Made by a program: the position numbers and the translations under genes
Notes under the pieces: generated by a model
Database searches by the model: none
Told to the model about the DNA's origin: nothing
What the model saw: the letters and a program-made list of their open reading frames with translations, nothing else
NCBI GenBank assembly: GCA_017457465.1
Contig: JAFTHJ010000024.1
Location: forward strand, 1-8,434
Length of the DNA: 8,434 bases
Origin: Clostridia bacterium
GTDB taxonomy: Bacteria > Bacillota > Clostridia > Oscillospirales > CAG-272
Reading direction: 5' to 3'
In this document: positions 1 through 4,707 of the stretch, in pieces
How the letters are laid out: the number at the start of each line of letters is the position of its first letter
Numbering within the stretch: position 1 is the stretch's first letter

Positions 1-192
1 TACTACGTCAAACTCGGTCTTCTCTTCCTCAACGGGAGCAGCAGCACCGGCAGCGCCACCGGCAACAACGGCAACGGGAGCAGCAGCGGATACGCCGAAC
101 TCTTCCTCAACTGCCTTTACGAGGTCAGCAAGCTCAAGTATTGTAAGTGTCTTGATTTCTTCAACAATGTTTGTAATCTTTTCAGATGCCAT
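1..192 (-). CDS. rplL: Large ribosomal subunit protein bL12 (L7/L12), N-terminal part, cut by window edge
   Basis: bL12 forms the dimers of the ribosomal stalk that bind uL10 and recruit translation GTPases. The 64 codons present read MASEKITNIVEEIKTLTILE and onward. Residues 1-33 match the helical N-terminal dimerisation and L10-binding domain (ELADLVKAVEEEFGV). Residues 34-53 are the flexible Ala/Gly/Pro/Val hinge (SAAAPVAVVAGGAGAAAP). The globular C-terminal domain begins around EEEKTEFDVV and runs off the left edge. The ATG at 192-190 is preceded by AGGAGGA (207-201) at 8 nt spacing. It lies 94 nt downstream of rplJ on the same strand, the usual rplJL pair, so it should share the L10-leader control. 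The family is normally about 120-130 residues, so roughly half is missing here. Identification is from sequence pattern and context, and both agree. Confidence 0.96.
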   Translation of the reverse strand, partial: MASEKITNIVEEIKTLTILELADLVKAVEEEFGVSAAAPVAVVAGGAAGAAAPVEEEKTEFDVV

Positions 193-236
193 TTTAAATT
201 TCCTCCTGTAAAATGGATTTTTTATAAATTTTGATT

Positions 237-269
237 TGCGCTATGCGCATTTGTCGGCGCTTACGCCGA
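237..269 (-). other. Tandem short hairpins in the rplJ-rplL spacer
   Basis: The 94-nt gap between rplJ and rplL holds two perfect short inverted repeats. One is tcggcg-ctta-cgccga (254-259 with 264-269). The other is tgcgc-tat-gcgca (237-241 with 245-249). Just after the rplJ stop there is also a run of seven C on the coding strand (278-272). Neither hairpin is followed by a U-tract in the direction of transcription, so they do not look like an intrinsic terminator. A role in RNA processing, stability or coupling of rplL translation is possible but is inference. Confidence 0.4.
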
Positions 270-286
270 TTGGGGGGGTGGCGCGA

Positions 287-811
287 TTACGCCTCTGCGT
301 CTGCTGCGGGAGCAGCTTCGCCGTCCTTGTCGATAATTGCCTGAAGAGCATAAGCGAATCCGTAAAGCGGAGACTTGATGCTTCCGAGGAACTTCGCGAT
401 AAGAACTTCCTTCGAAGGAATATCTGCGAGGGACATAACTGTGTCCTTATCAACAACAGCGCCGTCGAGATAACCTGCAAGAATCTCGAAAGATTCGATT
501 TTTTCAGCGTATTCCTTGATTACCTTTGCGGGAGCAACGGCATCGGATTCGCTGATGGCGATAGCGGTCATACCAGAAAGGTACTGCTTCATATCGCCCA
601 GACCTACTTCGTCACAAGCTCTGCCTGTCAAAGAATTCTTCATGACCATGTACTTAACGCCAGACTCACGGAGAGCCTTACGAAGCTTTGTGTCATCCTC
701 AACGGTGATTCCCTGATAGTTTACGAGAACACCCGCGGGAGAATTTTTGAGCATTTCGGCAAGGTCAGCAACTACGGCCTGCTTCTGTTCAAGAATTGAT
801 TTGCTTGGCAT
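287..811 (-). CDS. rplJ: Large ribosomal subunit protein uL10
   Basis: uL10 is the base of the ribosomal stalk. Its N-terminal domain binds 23S rRNA with uL11, and its C-terminal helix carries the bL12 dimers. The 174-residue product is normal length for the family. Typical features are the start MPSKSILEQKQAVVADLAEM, the segment GVLVNYQGITVEDDTKLRKA (residues about 27-46), VMKNSLTGRA (about 56-65), and the C-terminal segment SPLYGFAYALQAIIDKDGEA followed by a short Ala/Glu tail. The ATG at 811-809 has AGGAGGTG at 829-822, 10 nt upstream. The gene is preceded by an L10 leader with an attenuator and a consensus promoter, and followed by rplL. In many Firmicutes rplK and rplA lie immediately upstream; here a regulator and a membrane-protein gene do. 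Confidence 0.97.
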   Translation of the reverse strand: MPSKSILEQKQAVVADLAEMLKNSPAGVLVNYQGITVEDDTKLRKALRESGVKYMVMKNSLTGRACDEVGLGDMKQYLSGMTAIAISESDAVAPAKVIKEYAEKIESFEILAGYLDGAVVDKDTVMSLADIPSKEVLIAKFLGSIKSPLYGFAYALQAIIDKDGEAAPAADAEA

Positions 812-847
812 TTGTTTTTTTCACCTCCTGATGTGAAAATGCGCAGG

Positions 848-895
848 AAAATAAAAAATCTTTCTTCCGCAAAACAAGTATGCGCGAAGAAAGAT
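848..895 (-). terminator. Intrinsic terminator (attenuator) in the L10 leader
   Basis: On the minus-strand RNA, AUCUUUCUUC-G-CGC (895-882) pairs with GCGGAAGAAAGAU (870-858), giving 13 bp with one bulged G at 885 and an 11-nt loop. It is followed directly by a U-rich tract, UUUUU-A-UUUU (857-848). It ends about 37 nt before the rplJ start codon and only 19 nt before its ribosome binding site, so it can only stop transcription before rplJ and cannot end an upstream gene after the promoter. Its 5' arm is shared with the antiterminator. Confidence 0.85.
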
Positions 896-930
896 AAAAA
901 GCAAAAATGATTTAAAATCTCTCCTCGGCA
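881..930 (-). promoter_or_regulatory. Antiterminator stem competing with the rplJL attenuator
   Basis: UGCCGAGGAGAGAU (930-917) can pair along its whole length with AUCUUUCUUCGCGCA (895-881). That is 14 bp, of which two are G-U, with C at 884 bulged and a 21-nt loop. The right-hand partner is the 5' arm of the terminator, so the two structures are mutually exclusive. The left-hand partner contains the CUGCCGAGG leader motif expected to be part of the L10-binding region, which gives a direct way for L10-L12 binding to release the terminator. The pairing is seen in the sequence; the switching is inferred. Confidence 0.75.
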
Positions 931-979
931 GGGAAGCTTGGCTTTTACGGAAACCTGCTGTCTTTGGATAACATTCGAT

Positions 980-1008
980 ATGATATCACAAATGTTTTCA
1001 TTTGTCAA
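980..1008 (-). promoter_or_regulatory. Sigma-A promoter of rplJL
   Basis: On the minus strand a perfect TTGACA (1008-1003) is followed after exactly 17 bp by TATCAT (985-980), five of six to the -10 consensus. The start point should be near 973. Upstream of the -35 there are phased A- and T-tracts (about 1013-1035) that resemble an UP element, as expected for a strong ribosomal-protein promoter. Confidence 0.88.
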
Positions 1009-1019
1009 TAGCTTTTTTG

Positions 1020-1038
1020 AAAAAACTTTAAAAAAGTT
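1020..1038 (-). terminator. Possible weak terminator after the HTH regulator gene
   Basis: Five nt past the stop of the regulator gene, AACUUU (1038-1033) can pair with AAAGUU (1029-1024), followed by a short U-run to 1020. The stem is only 6 bp with a single G-C pair, so it would be a poor terminator. The same bases form the A/T-tracts in front of the rplJ promoter, so they may serve as an UP element instead. Confidence 0.3.
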
Positions 1039-1042
1039 CGAA

Positions 1043-1585
1043 TTATTTTTTGTTGTTCTTTAAAACCCTCTCCGCGGAGCTGACAAGCCTGTCAAGAAGC
1101 CAGTCGGGCGAGAGTATTTTTATATCCGAATCCATAGCGATTATCGCTCCGAGGAACATCTCCACGCTCTGAAATTCGCATTCGTAGACGTGCTTGGGGC
1201 GCTGTCCTACGATAAATGGGCGCATATTCATAACCGTCAGCCTGTCCTTTATCTCAAGCAGGGCGTTATATGGAATCTGCATCTGTATCACCGAGCGGTC
1301 AGCGAATCCTTTATCAAAGAAATCCACTCCGCTGACTACGTCAACATATTCCGAATCGTTTTCGGTCATTACCAGCATAGGCAGAGAAAATTCACCGTCG
1401 TAATAAAATCCCTTGTGGGCATTACTGTACTTCAGGGGAGCGCCGAGATTTTTGCGGAGATGCTCGATATCGCGCTGCGCCTGACGGTGGGAAATATTGA
1501 ATTTTTCGGAAAGGCGCATTGCGTTGGGATAACAGTTTTCGCAAAGCTTCTTATGCAGCCATTGAATTCTGATGTCGGCGTTCAT
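1043..1585 (-). CDS. Compact HTH transcriptional regulator, YafY/WYL-type, apparently lacking the WYL domain
   Basis: The 180-residue protein opens with a winged helix-turn-helix of the HTH_11/DeoR-like type (residues about 5-62). Key stretches are YPNAMRLSEKFNISHRQAQR and DIEHLRKNLGAPL, ending in the wing KGFYYDGEFSLP that is typical of YafY-like regulators. Residues about 98-177 (SVIQMQIPYNALLEIKDR through IKILSPDWLLDRLVSSAERV) resemble the WCX C-terminal domain found after WYL. The WYL domain that normally sits between the two in proteins of about 300-330 residues is not evident; only a linker of about 35 residues is present. The ATG at 1585 has AAAGG (1599-1595) 9 nt upstream. The gene follows the membrane-protein gene by 20 bp on the same strand, so the two are probably cotranscribed and may act together. 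The ligand and targets are unknown. Confidence 0.75.
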   Translation of the reverse strand: MNADIRIQWLHKKLCENCYPNAMRLSEKFNISHRQAQRDIEHLRKNLGAPLKYSNAHKGFYYDGEFSLPMLVMTENDSEYVDVVSGVDFFDKGFADRSVIQMQIPYNALLEIKDRLTVMNMRPFIVGQRPKHVYECEFQSVEMFLGAIIAMDSDIKILSPDWLLDRLVSSAERVLKNNKK

Positions 1586-1605
1586 ATTGTATTTCCTTTC
1601 TGGCG

Positions 1606-2556
1606 TTATTCGGGAAGTGTTTCGTCTGTATCGGTGTCCGCTTCCTCTGTTACGTCGGATTCTTCCTCTGTGTCATCGGTCTGCTCCGTCTCGGCGGTTT
1701 CATTCTCGGGGAGGACATAGATACCGTCGGCTACGGTTTCTTCGGTCATGCGGTCTGCGCTTATCATCATTGTTATAAGGCGCACGGTGAAGTAAATAAA
1801 GAGAACGGCAAAGAGAGCGTCAAATACTATATAGTTTATATTTACGAAATAATTGCCCAGCTTTCCCGTAAAATACGCGATTATCGAGGGAACAGAAGCA
1901 ACTCCCGAGAAGAATACCGCGCAGGAGAGCGAGAAGAGATAGAGCTTTCTTTTAAGCTCTCCGGTGATACAGCGCGCCTCGTATACAAAGAAAAGCATAG
2001 ACACAAGACAGGCTATCTGCAGAATCACCTTGTTAGGGGAGTTCATCTGGACGAAAACATCGAAATAGGAGACGGCGAGGATATAAACGAGAGCTATCGC
2101 CAGAGCAATCAGAAGCAGAGCCCTGACCTCGTCATTCTTTCCGAGCGCACCCAACACAAAATAGAGCGCGGAGACAAGTGCCGCGAAAATGAAAAGGTAT
2201 ATAAGCTTTGCGGCGGGTACAACGAAGCCGAGCAGGGTACAGAGCGCGAGTGCGGCAAAAGCGAGTGCGCAGAGAACACTTGCGACTTTTACGGCGATAT
2301 TGCTCTCCTTGCCCGTGGTCATATAAGGCTTTCGGGGCAGGACAGCCGAGCATACGCCTATAGCCGCGAATGCCACCAGAAGAAAGATATTCATAATGAG
2401 CGGAAGGGGGGCATCGGAGGCGTAATAGCCTATATCGGTATCATAGAAAAATGCGAGGTTGAGTGTGCGGAGAGCGATTCCCGCGAGTGTGAGCAGGAGG
2501 ACTCCCCCAAGAAAGAAGCGCAACGGACGTGCGCAGGTATCGTTTCTTTTATCCAT
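1606..2556 (-). CDS. Polytopic membrane protein with an acidic C-terminal tail, function unknown
   Basis: I do not recognise the family. With the start at 2556 (MDKRNDTCARPLRFFLGG) the protein has 316 residues and about eight hydrophobic segments, near residues 13-31, 52-73, 90-110, 116-137, 146-166, 177-194, 206-229 and 240-264. Positive residues cluster in the short N-terminus and in the loop near 196-204 (CITGELKRKLY). Residues 283-316 form a tail of low complexity: 17 of 34 residues are Asp or Glu, with many Thr and no Lys, Arg or His. The reading frame continues upstream to 2682, but the extra 42 codons cross the likely promoter and lack a ribosome binding site, whereas ATG 2556 has AAGGGAG at about 11 nt. 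It is probably cotranscribed with the regulator behind it. No transporter or enzyme motif was found. Confidence 0.8.
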   Translation of the reverse strand: MDKRNDTCARPLRFFLGGVLLLTLAGIALRTLNLAFFYDTDIGYYASDAPLPLIMNIFLLVAFAAIGVCSAVLPRKPYMTTGKESNIAVKVASVLCALAFAALALCTLLGFVVPAAKLIYLFIFAALVSALYFVLGALGKNDEVRALLLIALAIALVYILAVSYFDVFVQMNSPNKVILQIACLVSMLFFVYEARCITGELKRKLYLFSLSCAVFFSGVASVPSIIAYFTGKLGNYFVNINYIVFDALFAVLFIYFTVRLITMMISADRMTEETVADGIYVLPENETAETEQTDDTEEESDVTEEADTDTDETLPE

Positions 2557-2599
2557 AAATAAACGTACTCCCTTGAATAAGCGTAAAAATACTCTTATC

Positions 2600-2651
2600 A
2601 TTATATACTTTAATTTTGAACAGATTATAAACAAACCGCACTTTTTGAAAA
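2600..2651 (-). promoter_or_regulatory. Putative promoter region of the membrane-protein/regulator pair
   Basis: Two perfect TATAAT boxes lie on the minus strand, at 2629-2624 and 2605-2600. The upstream one has TTTTCA (2651-2646, four of six to the -35 consensus) at 16 bp. The downstream one has no good -35 at any usual spacing. Either would start transcription 35-60 nt before the ATG at 2556. The region is very AT-rich, so chance boxes are likely. Confidence 0.4.
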
Positions 2652-2720
2652 ATATATAAAAATACGGCGTTTTTTTTATCAATTTGAGCCTCTGTGAGTG
2701 TAAAAATAAATAAAATACGG

Positions 2721-2749
2721 TTGACTTTGGCGGTAAGATGTGTTATACT
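2721..2749 (+). promoter_or_regulatory. Sigma-A promoter of the 95-residue gene
   Basis: TTGACT (2721-2726) is followed after 17 bp by TATACT (2744-2749), each five of six to consensus. The expected start is near 2756, giving a leader of about 38 nt before the ATG at 2794. Its first 29 bases match the yerC-his promoter at 21 positions, but it lacks the inverted repeat seen there. Confidence 0.82.
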
Positions 2750-2793
2750 ATAGAATAATATGTAACTTTAAGTTCAGAATGGGAGGGAAGATA

Positions 2794-3081
2794 ATGGCAG
2801 CAGAAAAAGCCACCGTTGGCGGAAAGTACCTTGAATACAAGGGTAAGCCGCTTGTACGCGAAGGAGACACTATTTGCTACGGCGATATGACTGACAAATA
2901 CGTTCTTGTCCTTGAGATAATGTCATACAAAGATACAAACGGAGTTCAGGTGCCCGACGATATCTTTATTCAGGTTATAAATCCTAAAAATTCTTCGGAT
3001 ATCAAGAATCAGGGGTCCAAGAAGGGACTTTACGATGCTTTGGGAATCGGACTTGTATGGCTGGAAAGAGCATTGATGTGA
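2794..3081 (+). CDS. Conserved-looking small protein of unknown function (95 aa)
   Basis: I cannot name this family. The frame stays open upstream to 2740, but ATG 2794 is the clear start, with GGGAGG (2781-2786) 7 nt before it and the earlier ATG lying inside the promoter. The product MAAEKATVGGKYLEYKGKPL and onward appears soluble, with no signal peptide or membrane segment. The N-terminal half (KYLEYKGKPLVREGDTICYG, then DKYVLVLEIMSYK) alternates polar and hydrophobic residues as in a small beta-rich fold. The C-terminal part (KGLYDALGIGLVWLERALM) looks like an amphipathic helix. It has no cysteine cluster or metal motif. It has its own strong promoter and a hairpin behind it, so it is probably monocistronic. 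Codon use resembles its neighbours, giving no hint of recent transfer. Confidence 0.85.
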   Translation: MAAEKATVGGKYLEYKGKPLVREGDTICYGDMTDKYVLVLEIMSYKDTNGVQVPDDIFIQVINPKNSSDIKNQGSKKGLYDALGIGLVWLERALM

Positions 3082-3099
3082 TGCGGTTTATATAAGCAG

Positions 3100-3141
3100 T
3101 TGGGGTTGTTGCGTTTGCGCGACAGCCCCAGTCGCTTTGTT
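3100..3141 (+). terminator. Probable intrinsic terminator after the 95-residue gene
   Basis: A 14-bp stem pairs 3100-3113 (ttggggttgttgcg) with 3118-3131 (cgcgacagccccag) around a TTTG loop; three pairs are G-U. The tail after it, tcgctttgtt, is only partly T-rich. A smaller hairpin, gcgac/gtcgc (3119-3123 with 3131-3135), sits directly before TTTGTT and shares bases with the large one, so only one can form. Either could end the transcript, and the location 18 nt past the stop codon supports this. Confidence 0.6.
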
Positions 3142-3220
3142 AAAATTTGATAGATATGGCGTATACCCTGCATAAAATAAGTGCAAATCGCAGAAAACTT
3201 TTGAAATTTGACAAAAAGGA

Positions 3221-3249
3221 TTGACTTTAGCGCTTTATTGTGTTATCAT
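3221..3249 (+). promoter_or_regulatory. Sigma-A promoter of the yerC-his operon
   Basis: TTGACT (3221-3226) and TATCAT (3244-3249) are separated by 17 bp, each five of six to consensus. Transcription should start near 3256, leaving a leader of about 34 nt before the ATG at 3290. That is too short for a T-box or a leader-peptide attenuator, so control is more likely at initiation. An inverted repeat covers the -10 region. Confidence 0.87.
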
Positions 3250-3259
3250 ACTAAAGCGC
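3230..3259 (+). promoter_or_regulatory. Candidate operator: 8-bp inverted repeat flanking the -10 box
   Basis: gcgcttta (3230-3237) and taaagcgc (3252-3259) are perfect inverted copies separated by 14 bp, so the -10 hexamer sits between the two halves and the start point falls inside the second. The centre-to-centre distance is 22 bp, about two helical turns, which suits a dimer contacting two major grooves on one face. The nearest candidate ligand is the TrpR-like protein encoded immediately downstream. The repeat is seen; its function is inferred. Confidence 0.65.
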
Positions 3260-3289
3260 GATACAGTGAAGATATTTGGAGGTATTGTA

Positions 3290-3583
3290 ATGGATTTTCA
3301 CGAGAACGAGAGCTTTAAGCTTTTGGTTAAGGCGTTACTTTCTATAGAGGATGAAAAGGAGTGTGCCGATTTCCTTGAGGATATTATGACTCGCAAGGAA
3401 ATGATGGATATTGCCCAGAGGCTTCTGGTGGCTAAAAAGCTTTCGGAGCAGGTGGTTTATAATAAGATAGTCGACGAAACGGGTGCCAGTACCGCGACTA
3501 TCAGCCGCGTTAACAGGTGCTACAATTATGGCACGGGCGGTTACGCGAAAATTCTTGACAAGATAAAAGAGGAAACAAAATGA
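3290..3583 (+). CDS. yerC: YerC/YecD-type TrpR-superfamily regulator, probable histidine-operon repressor
   Basis: The 97-residue protein (MDFHENESFKLLVKALLSIE) matches the YerC family of small all-helical TrpR-related DNA-binding proteins in length and pattern. Typical stretches are DFLEDIMTRKEMMDIAQRL (residues about 27-45) and the helix-turn-helix VYNKIVDETGASTATISRVN (about 56-75), then RCYNYGTGGY. ATG 3290 was chosen over the frame's earlier start at 3221 because GGAGG (3278-3282) lies 7 nt before it and 3221 is within the -35 box. Its stop overlaps the hisZ start (ATGA), so it is translationally coupled to the his genes. TrpR-family regulators named HisR/YerC have been proposed to control histidine synthesis in Firmicutes; the position here fits that well. 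Whether histidine is the corepressor cannot be read from the sequence. Confidence 0.9.
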   Translation: MDFHENESFKLLVKALLSIEDEKECADFLEDIMTRKEMMDIAQRLLVAKKLSEQVVYNKIVDETGASTATISRVNRCYNYGTGGYAKILDKIKEETK

Positions 3584-4707
3584 GTGTGTCATTTACTGCT
3601 TTGAAAAATGATGAAAGAGCGGTATTCAGTCTGCGTGAGCTTTACAGCAGATACGGATATGTGCGCCACAAGGTCAGCAAGTTTGAGGAATATGACCTTT
3701 ACGCGCGGAATAAGAGCTTTCTTATAAGCGAGAATATACTGACATTTACCGATACCGACGGACGTCTTATGGCGCTCAAGCCTGACGTTACGCTTTCTAT
3801 AATAAAGAATATCGGAAACGACGACAGCCAGACGCACAAGCTCTATTATAACGAGAATGTTTACCGTACCTCGGCAGGAGCCGACGGCTTCAGAGAGATA
3901 ATGCAGACAGGTCTTGAGTGTGTTGGCAAAATAGACCTTTGCGCGACTTGTGAGGTGATACTCCTTGCGAAAAAGAGCCTTGAGATAATAAGCGAGAACA
4001 CGATTCTTGATATCTCGCATATGGGCTTTGTGGCGGGACTTATGGAAAATATCGGAATAGAGGGTGCGGATGCCGACTCGCTTCTTGGCTTTATCGAGCA
4101 TAAAAATGTCTCGGCTATAAAGGCGTTTTGCTCGGAGAGGGCGATATCCGAGGCTGACACGAGAGCTATATGCGACATCACGGCACTTTACGCTCCTATT
4201 GGAGACGCGCTTGAGGCGGTCAGAGATATAGTTCGCGGAAAGAAGATGAAAGCGGCGTATGACGAGCTTTGCGGAATATACGGAGTTCTTTCCGAGTGCG
4301 GAAGCGCAGACGGAATATATGTCGATTTCTCGACGGTCAACGATATGAATTACTATAACGGAGTGACCTTCAAGGGATTTGTCAGAGGAATTCCCGACGG
4401 AATACTTTCGGGCGGCAGCTATGACAGTCTTATGAAGAAAATGGGCAAACGCGCGGGGGCTATCGGCTTTGCCGTGTATCTCGATATGCTTGAGCGGCTT
4501 GACTCCGAGAGCGAAAAATATGATGTTGACACCGTTCTGCTTTATGATAGCGGCTCCGATATGGCGCAGGTCGCGAGAGCGGCGGAGCGTATGAGAGCCG
4601 AGGGCAGAAGCGTCAGATGTGAGCTTGGCTCAACTGATGGTATCAGATACAGACAGCTCTTGAAATTTTCCGAGGGAGGAGTGAGTGTCCTTGAAACAAA
4701 TGATTAA
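3580..4707 (+). CDS. hisZ: ATP phosphoribosyltransferase regulatory subunit HisZ
   Basis: HisZ is a catalytically dead relative of histidyl-tRNA synthetase that forms a complex with short HisG and is needed for its activity and histidine feedback. The 375-residue protein keeps the class II core: ALKPDVTLSI (residues about 65-74), YYNENVYRTS then GFREIMQTGLECVG (about 89-116), NYYNGVTFKGF (257-267), and the motif 3 region SGGSYDSLMKKMG then GAIGFAVYLDML (277-304). In true HisRS the segment before YY reads RGLDYY with a catalytic Arg; here it is NDMNYY, so that Arg is absent. This supports HisZ over HisS. Residues about 313-370 form a short alpha/beta tail reminiscent of a reduced anticodon-binding domain. 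The start overlaps yerC by 4 nt and the end overlaps hisG by 23 nt. Confidence 0.94.
   Translation: MSVSFTALKNDERAVFSLRELYSRYGYVRHKVSKFEEYDLYARNKSFLISENILTFTDTDGRLMALKPDVTLSIIKNIGNDDSQTHKLYYNENVYRTSAGADGFREIMQTGLECVGKIDLCATCEVILLAKKSLEIISENTILDISHMGFVAGLMENIGIEGADADSLLGFIEHKNVSAIKAFCSERAISEADTRAICDITALYAPIGDALEAVRDIVRGKKMKAAYDELCGIYGVLSECGSADGIYVDFSTVNDMNYYNGVTFKGFVRGIPDGILSGGSYDSLMKKMGKRAGAIGFAVYLDMLERLDSESEKYDVDTVLLYDSGSDMAQVARAAERMRAEGRSVRCELGSTDGIRYRQLLKFSEGGVSVLETND
4675..4687 (+). promoter_or_regulatory. Ribosome binding site and GTG start of hisG inside the hisZ end
   Basis: GGAGG at 4675-4679 lies within the last codons of hisZ and is 5 nt before a GTG at 4685. In-frame alternatives are TTG 4691 (11 nt) and ATG 4700 (20 nt). 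The ATG would give the family-typical start MINIALPKGRL but sits too far from the site, so GTG 4685 or TTG 4691 is favoured. Confidence 0.6.

Larger units (their letters stand above)
812..973 (-). ncRNA. Ribosomal L10 leader (cis-regulatory 5' UTR of rplJL)
   Basis: From the predicted start near 973 to the rplJ ATG the transcript has about 160 untranslated nt. Its middle contains GCAGG (958-954) that can pair with CCUGC (933-929), enclosing a smaller GGUUU/AAGCC hairpin. This is followed by CUGCCGAGG, the conserved-looking segment I associate with the L10 leader family in Firmicutes. The 3' half holds the antiterminator and terminator described separately. In Bacillus subtilis the L10(L12)4 complex binds such a leader and promotes termination ahead of rplJL; transferring that mechanism here is inference from the matching layout. 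A covariance-model hit to the Rfam ribosomal L10 leader would settle the family call. Confidence 0.85.

Noticed and set aside
236..799. Plus-strand frame of 187 codons opposite rplJ
   Set aside because: It is the antisense shadow of rplJ, whose identity is certain, and it starts within the spacer hairpins.
1190..1720. Plus-strand frame of 176 codons with a Ser/Val-rich end
   Set aside because: It is antisense to the HTH regulator and to the acidic-tail codons of the membrane-protein gene. The Ser/Val repeats are the complement of Glu/Asp/Thr codons, and there is no ribosome binding site.
2557..2682. N-terminal extension of the membrane protein by 42 residues
   Set aside because: It would cover the TATAAT boxes, is made of AT-rich codons unlike the rest, and has no ribosome binding site, unlike ATG 2556.
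2659..2720. Direct repeat aaaatacgg and an 8-T run in the divergent spacer
   Set aside because: Two copies of 9 bp in AT-rich DNA can arise by chance, and the T-run has no G-C stem before it, so it is not called a terminator or a regulatory repeat.
3208..3213. Perfect TTGACA just upstream of the his promoter
   Set aside because: No -10 box occurs at 15-19 bp from it; the -35 at 3221 with its -10 at 3244 is the better pair.
3141..3289. Possible T-box or his leader-peptide attenuator ahead of the his operon
   Set aside because: No run of His codons, no T-box-like GGTGG sequence and no terminator lie between the predicted start at about 3256 and the first gene.
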